From positions 1 to 39,083 of IMG/VR virus record IMGVR_UViG_3300035661_000159: 39,083 bases of DNA. One strand, 5' to 3'. The stretch comes from a virus. Position 1 is the stretch's first letter. Each line of letters starts with the position of its first letter. Position numbers and translations under genes: made by a program. The notes beneath the pieces were generated by a model. It was not told the DNA's origin. It did no database searches and saw only the letters and a list, made by a program, of their open reading frames with translations. This document shows positions 24,804 to 31,887 of the stretch, in pieces.

Positions 24804-26041
24804 TAAACGCCTCCCATTCTTAACCTCTGTATTGCCCCCGTTATAGGGAACGCATACGCAATAAAGTAACCGCTGCCATCAACCCAATCATCCACTGCTG
24901 GGTGGGTGTTCCACTTCTCAGGTTCGCCATTCGCATCATACCCTTGAGTTTCAAGCGCGTTGCATAAATTTGGACACTTATCAGTGTTTATTTTGAACCT
25001 ATCATGCGATATTAACCCATTATAAGCGTTTATCCTATCCCTTACGGGAGGATTTGAAGCCCAGCAATTAACCTGATAATTCGCCTGCTCTATGATTTGA
25101 ACGTCCGACTGACTGGCATTCGTCTTTCCAGATTGACCGCTCGCATCTGGGTATATGATAACTTTCTTCCCCTTGTATCTTGTGAGGTTATTCACGAAAT
25201 CCCTTGTGTCGTAACTCACAAATTCGTCCACAGCTATAGGCTCATTATTCTCAATAATATAAGTTACTGCACAACATCCCCCAATATTGAAGTCTAGGCC
25301 AATATGTAAAACCTTGTCATTCTCAGTAATAACACGGCTTGTATGGTGGCGCTTCCGGTCAAAGAAGTGATAAACCTTGTTTTGGTTAAGCGATACAAAT
25401 TCGCCATTTAAGTATAGCTCCGCCAGTATCGGGTCATAGTTTGCCTTGATATTGTCCGCATAGTCGGCAGGAAGAAACCGATTGCTGTATGTACTAGCCT
25501 TGAATAAAACATATCCGGCCTGCTGCTTCTTTACCCACTTTTCATAAACAAAGCCATTTATCCCTTGGTCTGGGGTAGTAACTAACCCTATAGTGTTCTT
25601 CTTGCCGCGCTTCTGCCGGTTCCGTTCCGTGATTTTACGCCATACAAGCGAAGCCTTATCAGCGCGAAGCGTGTCCAGTTCATCGCAGATAGAATGCGCA
25701 ACCTCATAAGCGATAATGCGCTCCGGTCTATCATACGAGCGAAAAATAATATTTCCATAGCCCTCAATCTTTATTGAATAATCACTTTTGTTTGTCTTGA
25801 ACTTAATCCCTAGCCGCGCCAAGTCAGCCTCAACCCCAACAATAGCGCGCAAGTTAATCAGGTCATAGGTTGGCATGTAATACGCGCCATTGGCGCCCCT
25901 GTCGTCCATTAACAGGTTTATCAATCGGAATGTCCCGCCCTGCGACTTGCCACTACCAAGCCCCCCAACGATAGCTGGGAATTGCTCCTTGCTGAAAATG
26001 AATTGCCTTTGAGGTTTTGATAACGGCAGGCCAATATCCAT
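24803..26041 (-). CDS. terL: Terminase large subunit
   Basis: This 412-residue packaging ATPase and nuclease has the Walker A loop GGLGSGKS at residues 26-33 and the Walker B HSICDELD with D120 and E121. The nuclease half has LHIGLDFNIGG, IYPDASGQ and DDWVDGSGYF, giving the acidic residues of the RNase H-like fold. It is somewhat shorter than many TerL proteins but complete at both ends. Its ATG overlaps the small subunit stop by one base (TAATG). No direct clue to cos or headful packaging is visible. Confidence 0.92.
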   Translation of the reverse strand: MDIGLPLSKPQRQFIFSKEQFPAIVGGLGSGKSQGGTFRLINLLMDDRGANGAYYMPTYDLINLRAIVGVEADLARLGIKFKTNKSDYSIKIEGYGNIIFRSYDRPERIIAYEVAHSICDELDTLRADKASLVWRKITERNRQKRGKKNTIGLVTTPDQGINGFVYEKWVKKQQAGYVLFKASTYSNRFLPADYADNIKANYDPILAELYLNGEFVSLNQNKVYHFFDRKRHHTSRVITENDKVLHIGLDFNIGGCCAVTYIIENNEPIAVDEFVSYDTRDFVNNLTRYKGKKVIIYPDASGQSGKTNASQSDVQIIEQANYQVNCWASNPPVRDRINAYNGLISHDRFKINTDKCPNLCNALETQGYDANGEPEKWNTHPAVDDWVDGSGYFIAYAFPITGAIQRLRMGGV

Positions 26042-26592
26042 TATCTATACGCCGCTACTTCTTCGTCTGTCATATCCTCGGCATTGATAACGCGAATAGT
26101 GGTTACATTTTGCTGTGCGTTATTGTTATTGATAACGGTTTCAGGGCTTTCCTTACCAAGAACGCCAGCACGCGATGTTGCAACAATATCCGAGCAGGCT
26201 TTGAACTCTGTCATGCTGAAATTTGAACGCGGTTTTCCTTGTTCATCTAGCCCTTGTTTTACCTTGGCTACCGCTATACCTGCAAAGTTACGCTGGATGT
26301 TATTGAAAAACGCAACGTCTTTCACCCTTTCTTCGACTAATTTGTTCACCGCGTTCACGGTCATTTCATTTTGCTCCGCAAGCTCTTGTTTTGCAGTAAC
26401 TAATTTGTTCACAACTTGGTGCATGGTAGGAATGCGGCCTTTGACAAGCTTGTTTATCTTTCCTATAGATACATTGTGCTTATTGGATAGGTCTCTCTGG
26501 GTCTTGGTGCCTCCGTGCTCACGGGAATAATTGCCTGTATCCCAATCGGCCAATATCTCTGTATCGGTACTCGGTTTCGTTACTCTAGCCAT
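26041..26592 (-). CDS. terS: Terminase small subunit
   Basis: This 183-residue protein precedes TerL. Its N-terminal half is a helix-turn-helix (TKTQRDLSNKHNVSIGKINKLVKG), which fits the DNA-recognition domain of small terminase subunits. A helical oligomerisation part follows (NKLVEERVKDVAFFNNIQRN) and then a short acidic C-terminus (INAEDMTDEEVAAYR) that would contact TerL. It starts three bases after the lipoprotein gene. The ring-forming role is from the family. Confidence 0.85.
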   Translation of the reverse strand: MARVTKPSTDTEILADWDTGNYSREHGGTKTQRDLSNKHNVSIGKINKLVKGRIPTMHQVVNKLVTAKQELAEQNEMTVNAVNKLVEERVKDVAFFNNIQRNFAGIAVAKVKQGLDEQGKPRSNFSMTEFKACSDIVATSRAGVLGKESPETVINNNNAQQNVTTIRVINAEDMTDEEVAAYR

Positions 26593-26595
26593 TTA

Positions 26596-26760
26596 TCAGT
26601 CCCTTTGAGTGCATACTGAGTAAATGCTTGTCATATATACATTGGTTACTGATTCAGTATATCCGGCAGCCTTGTATGCTTCGCGCATATCTTTATCGGT
26701 GTGTACGCAGGTGGTCTTGCATCCGGCAATCAAAACCATAAAAATCAATAGGTATTTCAT
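26596..26760 (-). CDS. 54-aa predicted lipoprotein beside the terminase genes
   Basis: The reading frame starts at ATG 26760 with a 4-base ATGA overlap to the ParB-like gene and ends three bases before terS. It opens MKYLLIFMVLIAGC, a short signal with the lipobox L-I-A-G-C, so Cys14 should be lipidated after signal peptidase II cleavage. The mature part (KTTCVHTDKDMREAYK) has two more cysteines. Small phage lipoproteins of this kind are often superinfection exclusion factors that block a receptor, or outer-membrane spanins. Here the function is inferred from the signal only. Confidence 0.78.
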   Translation of the reverse strand: MKYLLIFMVLIAGCKTTCVHTDKDMREAYKAAGYTESVTNVYMTSIYSVCTQRD

Positions 26761-27434
26761 TTTAATGCTCCCATTAGTTTTTCAGATGAAATATACCGCT
26801 CATAGGTTGGCACGCGCATTCTCTTTAAAATATCCTCTTTCTCTTGTCCATCACGACAAACGATAATAAAATAATGCTCTGCCTCACCATCTTCTTGCAT
26901 TTTCTCTTTTGATGCCGCTCTTGCAGCTTTAACCTCTTCAAGCCCTTGTTTTACCTCGGATGCAATCGCCGTGTCTGCAAAGCCTTCCTCAAACCGGCTA
27001 TCACCGTCAAACATTAGAACCACATCCAGCTTATCAAATCCCATTCCGTCAAAGCTTACGCCGCTCTCCAAGTTCAATTCAGCCAGCAAGTCGAGATTCC
27101 ATGAGCCGGATGCACTAGCGTTATTCAGGAATACCAGCATTTCAGCTTCGGCCTTTTCGTCCAGTTCAACCATGGCAACATCCAGCAGGTAATCGTTCTT
27201 GCCTTCCTTGTATTTTTCCAGAGAGTCCATTGAAGCAAGCCTTTGATGACCGCCTAGCAACCATCCTGTCGTTTTATTCACGATAAGGGGCTGTAGAAGA
27301 CCGACTTCCGACATTTTTTCTTTGAGTTTTTTCTTCGCTGAGTCAGTAATAACGCGAGGATTTTTTGGATGAAGCCGGATTGAACTGCGCAATACCCGTT
27401 CCATAGAGAATTTTTGATGCTTAGACACTTCCAT
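26757..27434 (-). CDS. ParB-like domain protein (IbrB-like)
   Basis: This 225-residue protein has an N-terminal ParB/Srx fold: IRLHPKNPRVITDSAKKKL, LLQPLIVNKTTGWLLGGHQR with the GGHQR signature at 61-65. The C-terminal part is acidic and helical, without the DNA-binding ParB middle domain. ParB-like proteins paired with a PAPS reductase-like ATP pyrophosphatase form the IbrA/IbrB pair known from E. coli and many phages. The upstream gene here is such a partner and overlaps it by 14 bases. It may bind or modify DNA near packaging. The biochemical role is unknown. Confidence 0.8.
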   Translation of the reverse strand: MEVSKHQKFSMERVLRSSIRLHPKNPRVITDSAKKKLKEKMSEVGLLQPLIVNKTTGWLLGGHQRLASMDSLEKYKEGKNDYLLDVAMVELDEKAEAEMLVFLNNASASGSWNLDLLAELNLESGVSFDGMGFDKLDVVLMFDGDSRFEEGFADTAIASEVKQGLEEVKAARAASKEKMQEDGEAEHYFIIVCRDGQEKEDILKRMRVPTYERYISSEKLMGALK

Positions 27435-28086
27435 GATTAAACTCCATTTTTAATGCTGATGCCTCAACAAAAGGGTACATCCCTTTTATTTTCTCAAAGT
27501 CAGAGGGGTAATGCTTTTTTATGATAGCCATATCTTCGGGCGCAAGGGAGCGGAAACTATGCCCGAGCAATGCGGCCTCCGGTGACACTTTCAGCTTGTG
27601 ATGACCGACATACTTAACAATATCTGCCTTACTCCATTCTGCCACAGGGTAAAACCGTCCCCTGTCCTTGTCGATTGCGCTTGATTTTTTTATCATAGCG
27701 CGGCGGATTATGGAATCGGCAATGCGCTCACCAGCCGCTATCCAGTGAATGCCAGTCTGCTCCCGCACATAATTGTACGTTTCAATTGGCTTGACTATTC
27801 GGACGCGGCTATCGGCCTTTGTGAAGGAGCCATACTTTAAAAAGTCGGCAACCTCAAAATGAGGCATCCGTAATATTTCAATCCCATACTTTTGTTCAGC
27901 GAAGCGAATGGCCGCCTCCTGAAAACTTAAGTCGGGTATCTGGTACATAAAATACGCTTCCACCCGCTTAAAATATTTGTGGCAAAGGTCTAGCGTTACA
28001 CAGCTATCCTTTCCAGCAGAAAAGGCAACAATCACGGAATCACTGACCCGTGATGCTGCTTTTACTGCATCAAACAAGTTCGGCAA
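27421..28086 (-). CDS. PAPS reductase-like PP-loop ATPase (IbrA-like), TTG start
   Basis: This 221-residue adenine nucleotide alpha-hydrolase has the PP-loop SAGKDS at residues 23-28 near the N-terminus, followed by SCVTLDLCHKYF and a KPIETYNYVREQTG segment. There is no ECGLH motif, so it is not a sulfate-assimilating PAPS reductase, and only two close cysteines are seen (C29, C35). The start is TTG at 28086, right after the upstream stop, with AGGGAGG as ribosome site. It pairs with the ParB-like gene downstream. ATP-dependent transfer to an unknown target, possibly DNA or tRNA, is inference. Confidence 0.8.
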   Translation of the reverse strand: MPNLFDAVKAASRVSDSVIVAFSAGKDSCVTLDLCHKYFKRVEAYFMYQIPDLSFQEAAIRFAEQKYGIEILRMPHFEVADFLKYGSFTKADSRVRIVKPIETYNYVREQTGIHWIAAGERIADSIIRRAMIKKSSAIDKDRGRFYPVAEWSKADIVKYVGHHKLKVSPEAALLGHSFRSLAPEDMAIIKKHYPSDFEKIKGMYPFVEASALKMEFNHGSV

Positions 28087-28194
28087 TTAGCCTCCCTTAC
28101 CACCAAAGCCCTTGGAACGAGCTAAGTTTGAAGCCATTTTACGGGTAACAGTGCGAGCACGTTGACCCATAGAGCGCTTTGACATTCCAGCCAT
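28087..28194 (-). CDS. Small basic protein at the head of the late operon (35 aa)
   Basis: ATG 28194 has an excellent GGAGGTG ribosome site, and the 35-residue product is very basic: MAGMSKRSMGQRARTV, then RKMASNLARSKGFGGKGG. Its stop is immediately followed by the TTG of the PP-loop ATPase gene, and its own 3' end supplies that gene's ribosome site. It may bind nucleic acid. It is the first gene after the bidirectional terminator at 28214. No family is recognised. Confidence 0.6.
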   Translation of the reverse strand: MAGMSKRSMGQRARTVTRKMASNLARSKGFGGKGG

Positions 28195-28213
28195 GATACA
28201 CCTCCAAAAAATA

Positions 28214-28233
28214 CACAGGGCAATTCGCCTGTG
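28214..28233. terminator. Bidirectional intrinsic terminator
   Basis: CACAGGGC and GCCTGTG pair around AATTC with a single bulge. On the - strand TATTTTTT follows the stem; on the + strand CTTTTATTTT follows it. It separates the ASCH gene from the late operon, so leftward transcription from 28.75 kb must read through, or a late promoter lies nearby. Confidence 0.7.
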
Positions 28234-28241
28234 CTTTTATT

Positions 28242-28709
28242 TTATACTATTTCGCACGTTTTCGGGTTGTACTTTATGACCCCCTGAGTAGGCGGGAAGT
28301 CGTAATAGCTTTGGCCGGTGCCAAGCCTTACCAGCGCGCTTTCATCAATCTCAAACAGTTTTAGCTTGCCGGTAACTGCATCAGGCCGGTAATTTATCCC
28401 CGTATGCTCAAGCACCCAAACGAATGCGCCCTTTTGATATTCAATAAAAGCGCCTCCCTCATATTCGTCTGCCTTTACCATTGGCCTCACATCCACCACG
28501 TTTACCTGCGCAAGCACACAACCGGCATACAGTTGGCGAATAATTGGCGGCTCAAAATTATCATCTGACCAAAATTCGGTTTTCGGTGCCGCGCTTGCAC
28601 AAATTATCAGCGCGCCCCTGTGCGATGTTTGCCAGCTTCGCACCTCCAGCGTTTTTATACCGTCAGCCACGGCTTGCGCGTATGGTTGTTTAATTGTTAA
28701 CGCCTTCAT
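28242..28709 (-). CDS. ASCH-domain protein (155 aa)
   Basis: It starts MKALTIKQPYAQAVADG with KTLEVRSWQTSHRGALIICAS, the classic ASCH signature (K-IE-R-W-T-RG-I-IHAS type). VLAQVNVVDVRPM and GAFVWVLEH complete the beta barrel. ASCH proteins bind RNA or modified nucleosides, and some are amidohydrolases; in phages they are common early genes of unknown role. It is transcribed leftward, alone, between a promoter that faces the early operon and the bidirectional terminator. Domain call is sure; substrate is not. Confidence 0.85.
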   Translation of the reverse strand: MKALTIKQPYAQAVADGIKTLEVRSWQTSHRGALIICASAAPKTEFWSDDNFEPPIIRQLYAGCVLAQVNVVDVRPMVKADEYEGGAFIEYQKGAFVWVLEHTGINYRPDAVTGKLKLFEIDESALVRLGTGQSYYDFPPTQGVIKYNPKTCEIV

Positions 28710-28741
28710 GCGTGCCCCTTGTTTATTGATAGAGACCGCAT

Positions 28742-28770
28742 TCTATAGCACAAAATATATTCTCGCAAGT
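28742..28770 (-). promoter_or_regulatory. Leftward promoter of the ASCH gene with TTGTGC operator-like site
   Basis: On the - strand ACTTGC (28770-28765) and TATAGA (28747-28742) are 17 bases apart. The -10 is directly preceded by TTGTGC (28753-28748), exactly as at the leftward promoter near 35.63 kb. The downstream TGCGGTCTCTAT also matches TGCGGCCACTAT there. The -35 is weak, so activation or repression by a shared regulator is plausible. Confidence 0.45.
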
Positions 28771-28811
28771 GATTGTTTTTATTACATAATTAAACCCGTT
28801 GCAAATTATTA

Positions 28812-28841
28812 TTGACAGATTAAAAAATAAGCTGCTATAGT
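28812..28841 (+). promoter_or_regulatory. Early rightward sigma-70 promoter 1
   Basis: A perfect TTGACA (28812-28817) lies 18 bases before TATAGT (28836-28841). AACCCGTT (28793-28800) lies upstream and the inverted copy AACGGGTT (28859-28866) just downstream of the expected start, suggesting an operator pair. It drives the + strand early operon from 28884 onward. Confidence 0.8.
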
Positions 28842-28883
28842 CTGATTACGTTAATTTTAACGGGTTAAAAAAGAGGCCACAAA

Positions 28884-29081
28884 ATGACAATGCAAGCACA
28901 CTACAAAACAAAAAAAGAATTAAAGGCCAGCATCGGCCAGCCGTTGCGCTACTCCGAGACTTCATTTTTTGGCGTTGAATATAAAGCTAACGGCCAATTT
29001 TGCGTAGCAGATAGCAGCCCCCGCCGGTCATGGTTCGCGAATGTAACCATGCGCGATGGCCTAATTTTAAAAGTATCTTAA
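28884..29081 (+). CDS. Small early phage protein (65 aa)
   Basis: The first gene behind promoter 1 has the AAGAGGC-type ribosome leader repeated ahead of most + strand genes here. The protein MTMQAHYKTKKELKASIG followed by FFGVEYKANGQF and SWFANVTMRDGLILKVS is basic and beta-rich. The last segment resembles small phage proteins ending VTM-DGLI-KV. Function unknown. A second ATG two codons on is possible. Confidence 0.65.
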   Translation: MTMQAHYKTKKELKASIGQPLRYSETSFFGVEYKANGQFCVADSSPRRSWFANVTMRDGLILKVS

Positions 29082-29127
29082 ACAATAGCCCCCAATGTGG
29101 GCGAATACACGAAAGAGAGGCAAAAAA

Positions 29128-29388
29128 ATGAGTCAAACGATACGCGATTATTTAGAGTCTATTATAAGCATGACAGACCACTTTCATATGCCGGTCGATG
29201 CCGCCGGTCGCCAGCTTATTAAAATCAGACAGACAGCACGCGCAGCGCTGCAACAATTAGACCGTGACAACCCGCCAGAAGATACAGAGCCGCCAATATG
29301 CAGCTCATGTAACGGGTCAGGTGAAGGGCAACATGAGCGCACAACATGCCGCCGGTGCCGTGGCCGTGGCGTTATATACCCCGAATAA
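29128..29388 (+). CDS. Small protein with DnaJ-type zinc finger (86 aa)
   Basis: I chose ATG 29128 because it carries the AAAGAGGCA leader; an in-frame ATG at 29095 lacks one. The N-terminal half is helical (RDYLESIISMTDHFHM; KIRQTARAALQQLDR). The C-terminus has two CxxCxGxG motifs, CSSCNGSG and CRRCRGRG, as in the cysteine-rich region of DnaJ, and should bind one zinc ion. Such phage proteins have unknown partners. It ends shortly before promoter 2. Confidence 0.7.
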   Translation: MSQTIRDYLESIISMTDHFHMPVDAAGRQLIKIRQTARAALQQLDRDNPPEDTEPPICSSCNGSGEGQHERTTCRRCRGRGVIYPE

Positions 29389-29406
29389 TAAAACCCGTTT
29401 AATACG

Positions 29407-29435
29407 TTGACAGCTTAAAATATATGCTTTAATAT
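29407..29435 (+). promoter_or_regulatory. Early rightward sigma-70 promoter 2
   Basis: TTGACA (29407-29412) and TAATAT (29430-29435) are separated by 17 bases. AACCCGTT (29394-29401) lies upstream, as at promoter 1. A downstream palindrome (29445-29464) covers the expected transcription start. It drives the second part of the early operon. Confidence 0.78.
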
Positions 29436-29444
29436 ATTATCACA

Positions 29445-29464
29445 TTGTTAGTAACCACTAACAA
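29445..29464 (+). promoter_or_regulatory. Palindromic operator candidate at promoter 2
   Basis: TTGTTAGT and ACTAACAA are perfect 8-base half-sites with a 4-base centre (AACC). The site begins 10 bases after the -10 box, so a bound dimer would block initiation. It is not followed by a T-run, so a terminator is unlikely. Confidence 0.6.
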
Positions 29465-29489
29465 GTAACTATTAAAAAGAGGCTAAAAA

Positions 29490-29705
29490 ATGAAGGCAGA
29501 AAATATAAAGGCAGGCGCAACAATCAAAACATACAACGTATATACAGGCCGCACAATAGAGCGCGTTATTATGGCTATCAGCAAGACCGCTGCAAAAATA
29601 ACAGTTAAGCGCGAAGACTGGCAGACCGGCGAAATGATTTTTAATTATCGCCCAACAACCGGCCAATATTTCAATGATTACGCTGGCGAAACTTTCACAT
29701 TCTAA
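29490..29705 (+). CDS. Hypothetical early protein (71 aa)
   Basis: This is the first gene behind promoter 2, with an AAAGAGGCTAAAAA leader. The product MKAENIKAGATIKTYNVYTG then RVIMAISKTAAKITVKRED is basic and probably a small beta barrel (alternating hydrophobics, KITVKRED; TGEMIFNYRP). It resembles short SH3-like phage proteins in pattern only. Function unknown. Confidence 0.62.
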   Translation: MKAENIKAGATIKTYNVYTGRTIERVIMAISKTAAKITVKREDWQTGEMIFNYRPTTGQYFNDYAGETFTF

Positions 29706-29719
29706 GAAGAGGCTAAAAA

Positions 29720-29950
29720 ATGACAACTCACAACCCCCAAATATTTCAGGCTGTAGTTATTGCAAGCGCGCTAAAAATGTATGCCAACACCGGCATGATG
29801 GCGAATCGCGCCTACACGCCAAAAAATATGATGTGTAGCGCGGCCATTCTCACCGGCAAAAAATTCAAAGCACGCGATTATTTAGGCGCAGCCGATGCCC
29901 TGTTATTGCTGGCCGATGAAATTAAAGAAAAATTACAAAACGAACAATAA
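29720..29950 (+). CDS. Hypothetical early protein (76 aa)
   Basis: The gene has the same AAGAGGCTAAAAA leader and lies 14 bases after the previous stop. The product is helical: NPQIFQAVVIASALKMYANTGM, read as one long helix, then AYTPKNMMCSAAILTGKKF and YLGAADALLLLADEIKEKL. The middle resembles small phage proteins with a YTP-K---A---TGK motif that lie in early operons. Function unknown. Confidence 0.65.
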   Translation: MTTHNPQIFQAVVIASALKMYANTGMMANRAYTPKNMMCSAAILTGKKFKARDYLGAADALLLLADEIKEKLQNEQ

Positions 29951-29973
29951 ACCACATAAAAGAGGCCGACAAA

Positions 29974-30519
29974 ATGACAACCAAAAACACAACCCCCGCC
30001 CCCATAACAAAACGCGAGGCCGCGAAGTTGGCACGCATTGCCGCTCAGAATGCCGACCTTCGTGATGAAAAGCGTAAACAAATAGAGGCCGCCGGTAAAT
30101 TGCTAGGCTTTTACACAATACAAGACCGCGCAAGCTATGCGCTACCGCGTGCGCAGCTTGCCCTTACTGGCCTCACACATTATGTTGATGACAACACCCT
30201 GCGTGCCTTTAAGTGCCGAATTCTAAATTGTTATATAACTGATGACGGCCTGCATTTAATTTTACGCGAATCGTTACCCGCTGGCAGCTTTAACGCAAAG
30301 CGCGGCCAGCGTGTTGTGCTGTTTGATTTTACCGGCTACGTGATAGATAAGGGCGAATTTTTAAGCCCAAAGGCCAGTGAGAAAGAATATTACGCACAAT
30401 GCAACAAGGCAGAATGCGGCGATTTTAACATGGCACTGCATGACAGGTTAAGAGAAAAAGCCGCATATCAGATAAGCAACGCAACGCAAGCATTAAAAAT
30501 TATAAGGGGCAAAAAATGA
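29974..30519 (+). CDS. Hypothetical early protein (181 aa)
   Basis: It has an AAGAGGCCGACAAA leader. The N-terminus is a charged helix (TKREAAKLARIAAQNADLRD). The rest is beta-rich (LHLILRESLPAGSFNAKRG; QRVVLFDFTGYVIDKGEF), with a short C-terminal helix ending IIRGKK. Three cysteines (near 88, 142 and 147) are spread without a clear metal motif. The stop overlaps the next start as ATGA. Not recognised. Confidence 0.6.
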   Translation: MTTKNTTPAPITKREAAKLARIAAQNADLRDEKRKQIEAAGKLLGFYTIQDRASYALPRAQLALTGLTHYVDDNTLRAFKCRILNCYITDDGLHLILRESLPAGSFNAKRGQRVVLFDFTGYVIDKGEFLSPKASEKEYYAQCNKAECGDFNMALHDRLREKAAYQISNATQALKIIRGKK

Positions 30520-31517
30520 AAACGAAAAAACGCGAAGTAATAGAGATTAACTCTATCTTTAAATTAAGCAATGGCGAATATAAAGCCGCTAAAATTTCGG
30601 CCTATAAAATCAAGCGCGGCCTTGCTATCGGGCACCCCATAAACATGGCCGATATTGACAGCCTAAAATACGCGCCAAAATGGGTTATATATCACGTTGC
30701 AACGGGCGCTATTGCATGGGGTAACAGCCCATTATCACCCGATTATAAAACACCACTCGAAGCTATGCGCAGCCTACGCGCGAAGCATCACGGCAAATTT
30801 TACAAGCTATGCGATGACAGCGCGTCAAAATTTGCACCGGCAACCGATACCGGCGAACCTATCGACATTATAGGCAAGCTTAAGCCATGGCCGAAGGCGA
30901 GAGCACCCGAAGGGCTACCGGCCAGCATCACACTGGCAAAGCATAGCCAGCTTATAAAGCTTATCGGCGAAATTAACACGGCCATCTCTAGCGCTTCAAA
31001 AGACAGTAAATTTTTTTGCGTTTTTTATATCGGCGCCACCTGTTATCGTGTGAGAAATAATTTTAATAATCTAGCGCGCTTTAAGGCAGCCACGATAAAA
31101 AATAGAGCCGCTCTATCAGATGACAATCTGCAACCAATGGCCGCGCAAGCGTGGCATATAGACACTGGCCGCGACACCCCCCCGCCTATTAGTTATAAAG
31201 AAATAAAAGAGGCCGACAATACCCCATACGGTGCAAATTTTGCACGCCTTGCTCGTATCAATTCGGTAATGGCTGCAACCAATACAAAGCGCTCGACCTC
31301 ACCCTTCGCCGTTGTTGTACCAAATGCGGCCATCATACCGACACCCATGGCCGTTGTTGTGGCTGCGCCGGTACAAGTGCAGCCAGCGCATAAAATCGCG
31401 AGGCAGGCCGTTACAGGCGAAATTAAACCCCTTTCTGGTATAGATAAAGTTTTTAACGCATTCGACCTACAAATAGAACGGCAGGCCAAAAAATTATTAA
31501 AGCAGGGGGCAATATGA
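30516..31517 (+). CDS. Hypothetical early protein (333 aa)
   Basis: This is the longest gene of the early operon. Its start overlaps the previous stop (ATGA) and GGGGC is the ribosome site. The N-terminal third is beta-rich (FKLSNGEYKAAKISAYKIKRG; WVIYHVATGAIAWGN). A middle helical region (LIKLIGEINTAISSASK) is followed by an Ala/Val/Pro-rich linker (residues about 265-300) and a short C-terminal helix. No motif or family is recognised. An AAGAGGCCGACAA motif identical to the operon's ribosome leaders lies inside it near 31208. Confidence 0.6.
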   Translation: MKTKKREVIEINSIFKLSNGEYKAAKISAYKIKRGLAIGHPINMADIDSLKYAPKWVIYHVATGAIAWGNSPLSPDYKTPLEAMRSLRAKHHGKFYKLCDDSASKFAPATDTGEPIDIIGKLKPWPKARAPEGLPASITLAKHSQLIKLIGEINTAISSASKDSKFFCVFYIGATCYRVRNNFNNLARFKAATIKNRAALSDDNLQPMAAQAWHIDTGRDTPPPISYKEIKEADNTPYGANFARLARINSVMAATNTKRSTSPFAVVVPNAAIIPTPMAVVVAAPVQVQPAHKIARQAVTGEIKPLSGIDKVFNAFDLQIERQAKKLLKQGAI

Positions 31518-31696
31518 CATTAAGAAAACGAGCAGGCAGGCCGCCATTGACAGGCGACAATTTAACCCGCTATGAGGTTAAATTAACACCGGCAGAGGCC
31601 GATTTTTTCAGGCTATACGACAGACAGACAGCAGGCAAAAAAATAGCTGGTAGTGTAGCAGGCGGTATTAGAGCAGCAGCACGCGCAGCGACTTAA
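31514..31696 (+). CDS. Small basic DNA-binding-like protein (60 aa)
   Basis: This 60-residue protein has RKRAGRPPLTGDNLTRYEVKLT followed by PAEADFFRLYDRQTAGKK and a basic Ala-rich tail. The GRPP element followed by one beta strand (RYEVKLT) and two helices fits the ribbon-helix-helix pattern of small phage regulators. Its start overlaps the preceding stop by ATGA. It may be an Arc/CopG-type regulator of early genes. The fold is inferred. Confidence 0.6.
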   Translation: MTLRKRAGRPPLTGDNLTRYEVKLTPAEADFFRLYDRQTAGKKIAGSVAGGIRAAARAAT

Positions 31697-31707
31697 CAGG
31701 GGGCTAT

Positions 31708-31887
31708 ATGATTTTTAAAATTACATTTACAGGCAAAACACTACACGCAATAGGCGCTTTTTATCAATACTCTGAAATAGTAGAGGCTGGTACGAAAGAG
31801 GCCGCACTATTAAGGCTTTATGATAAATACGAACACATACACAACCCAATTTTCGAAGATGCAAGGGGGCAACATGAGTACATATAA
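31708..31887 (+). CDS. Small hypothetical phage protein (59 aa)
   Basis: ATG 31708 follows CAGGGGGCTAT, a strong ribosome site. The product MIFKITFTGKTLHAIGAFYQ, then TKEAALLRLYDKYEHIHNP, resembles small phage proteins with an ALLKLYDTYEHI-type segment. It overlaps the next gene by 14 bases. The gene is supported by ribosome site, position and this segment. Function unknown. Confidence 0.6.
   Translation: MIFKITFTGKTLHAIGAFYQYSEIVEAGTKEAALLRLYDKYEHIHNPIFEDARGQHEYI

Noticed and set aside
27421-28086. True PAPS reductase of sulfur assimilation, or DndC of a phosphorothioation system
   Set aside because: There is no ECGLH motif and no four-cysteine cluster, and no dndB, dndD or dndE neighbours are present; the ParB-like partner points to the IbrA/IbrB type.
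29445-29464. Transcription terminator
   Set aside because: The 8+8 palindrome is not followed by a T-run and covers the start site of a good promoter, so an operator is more likely.
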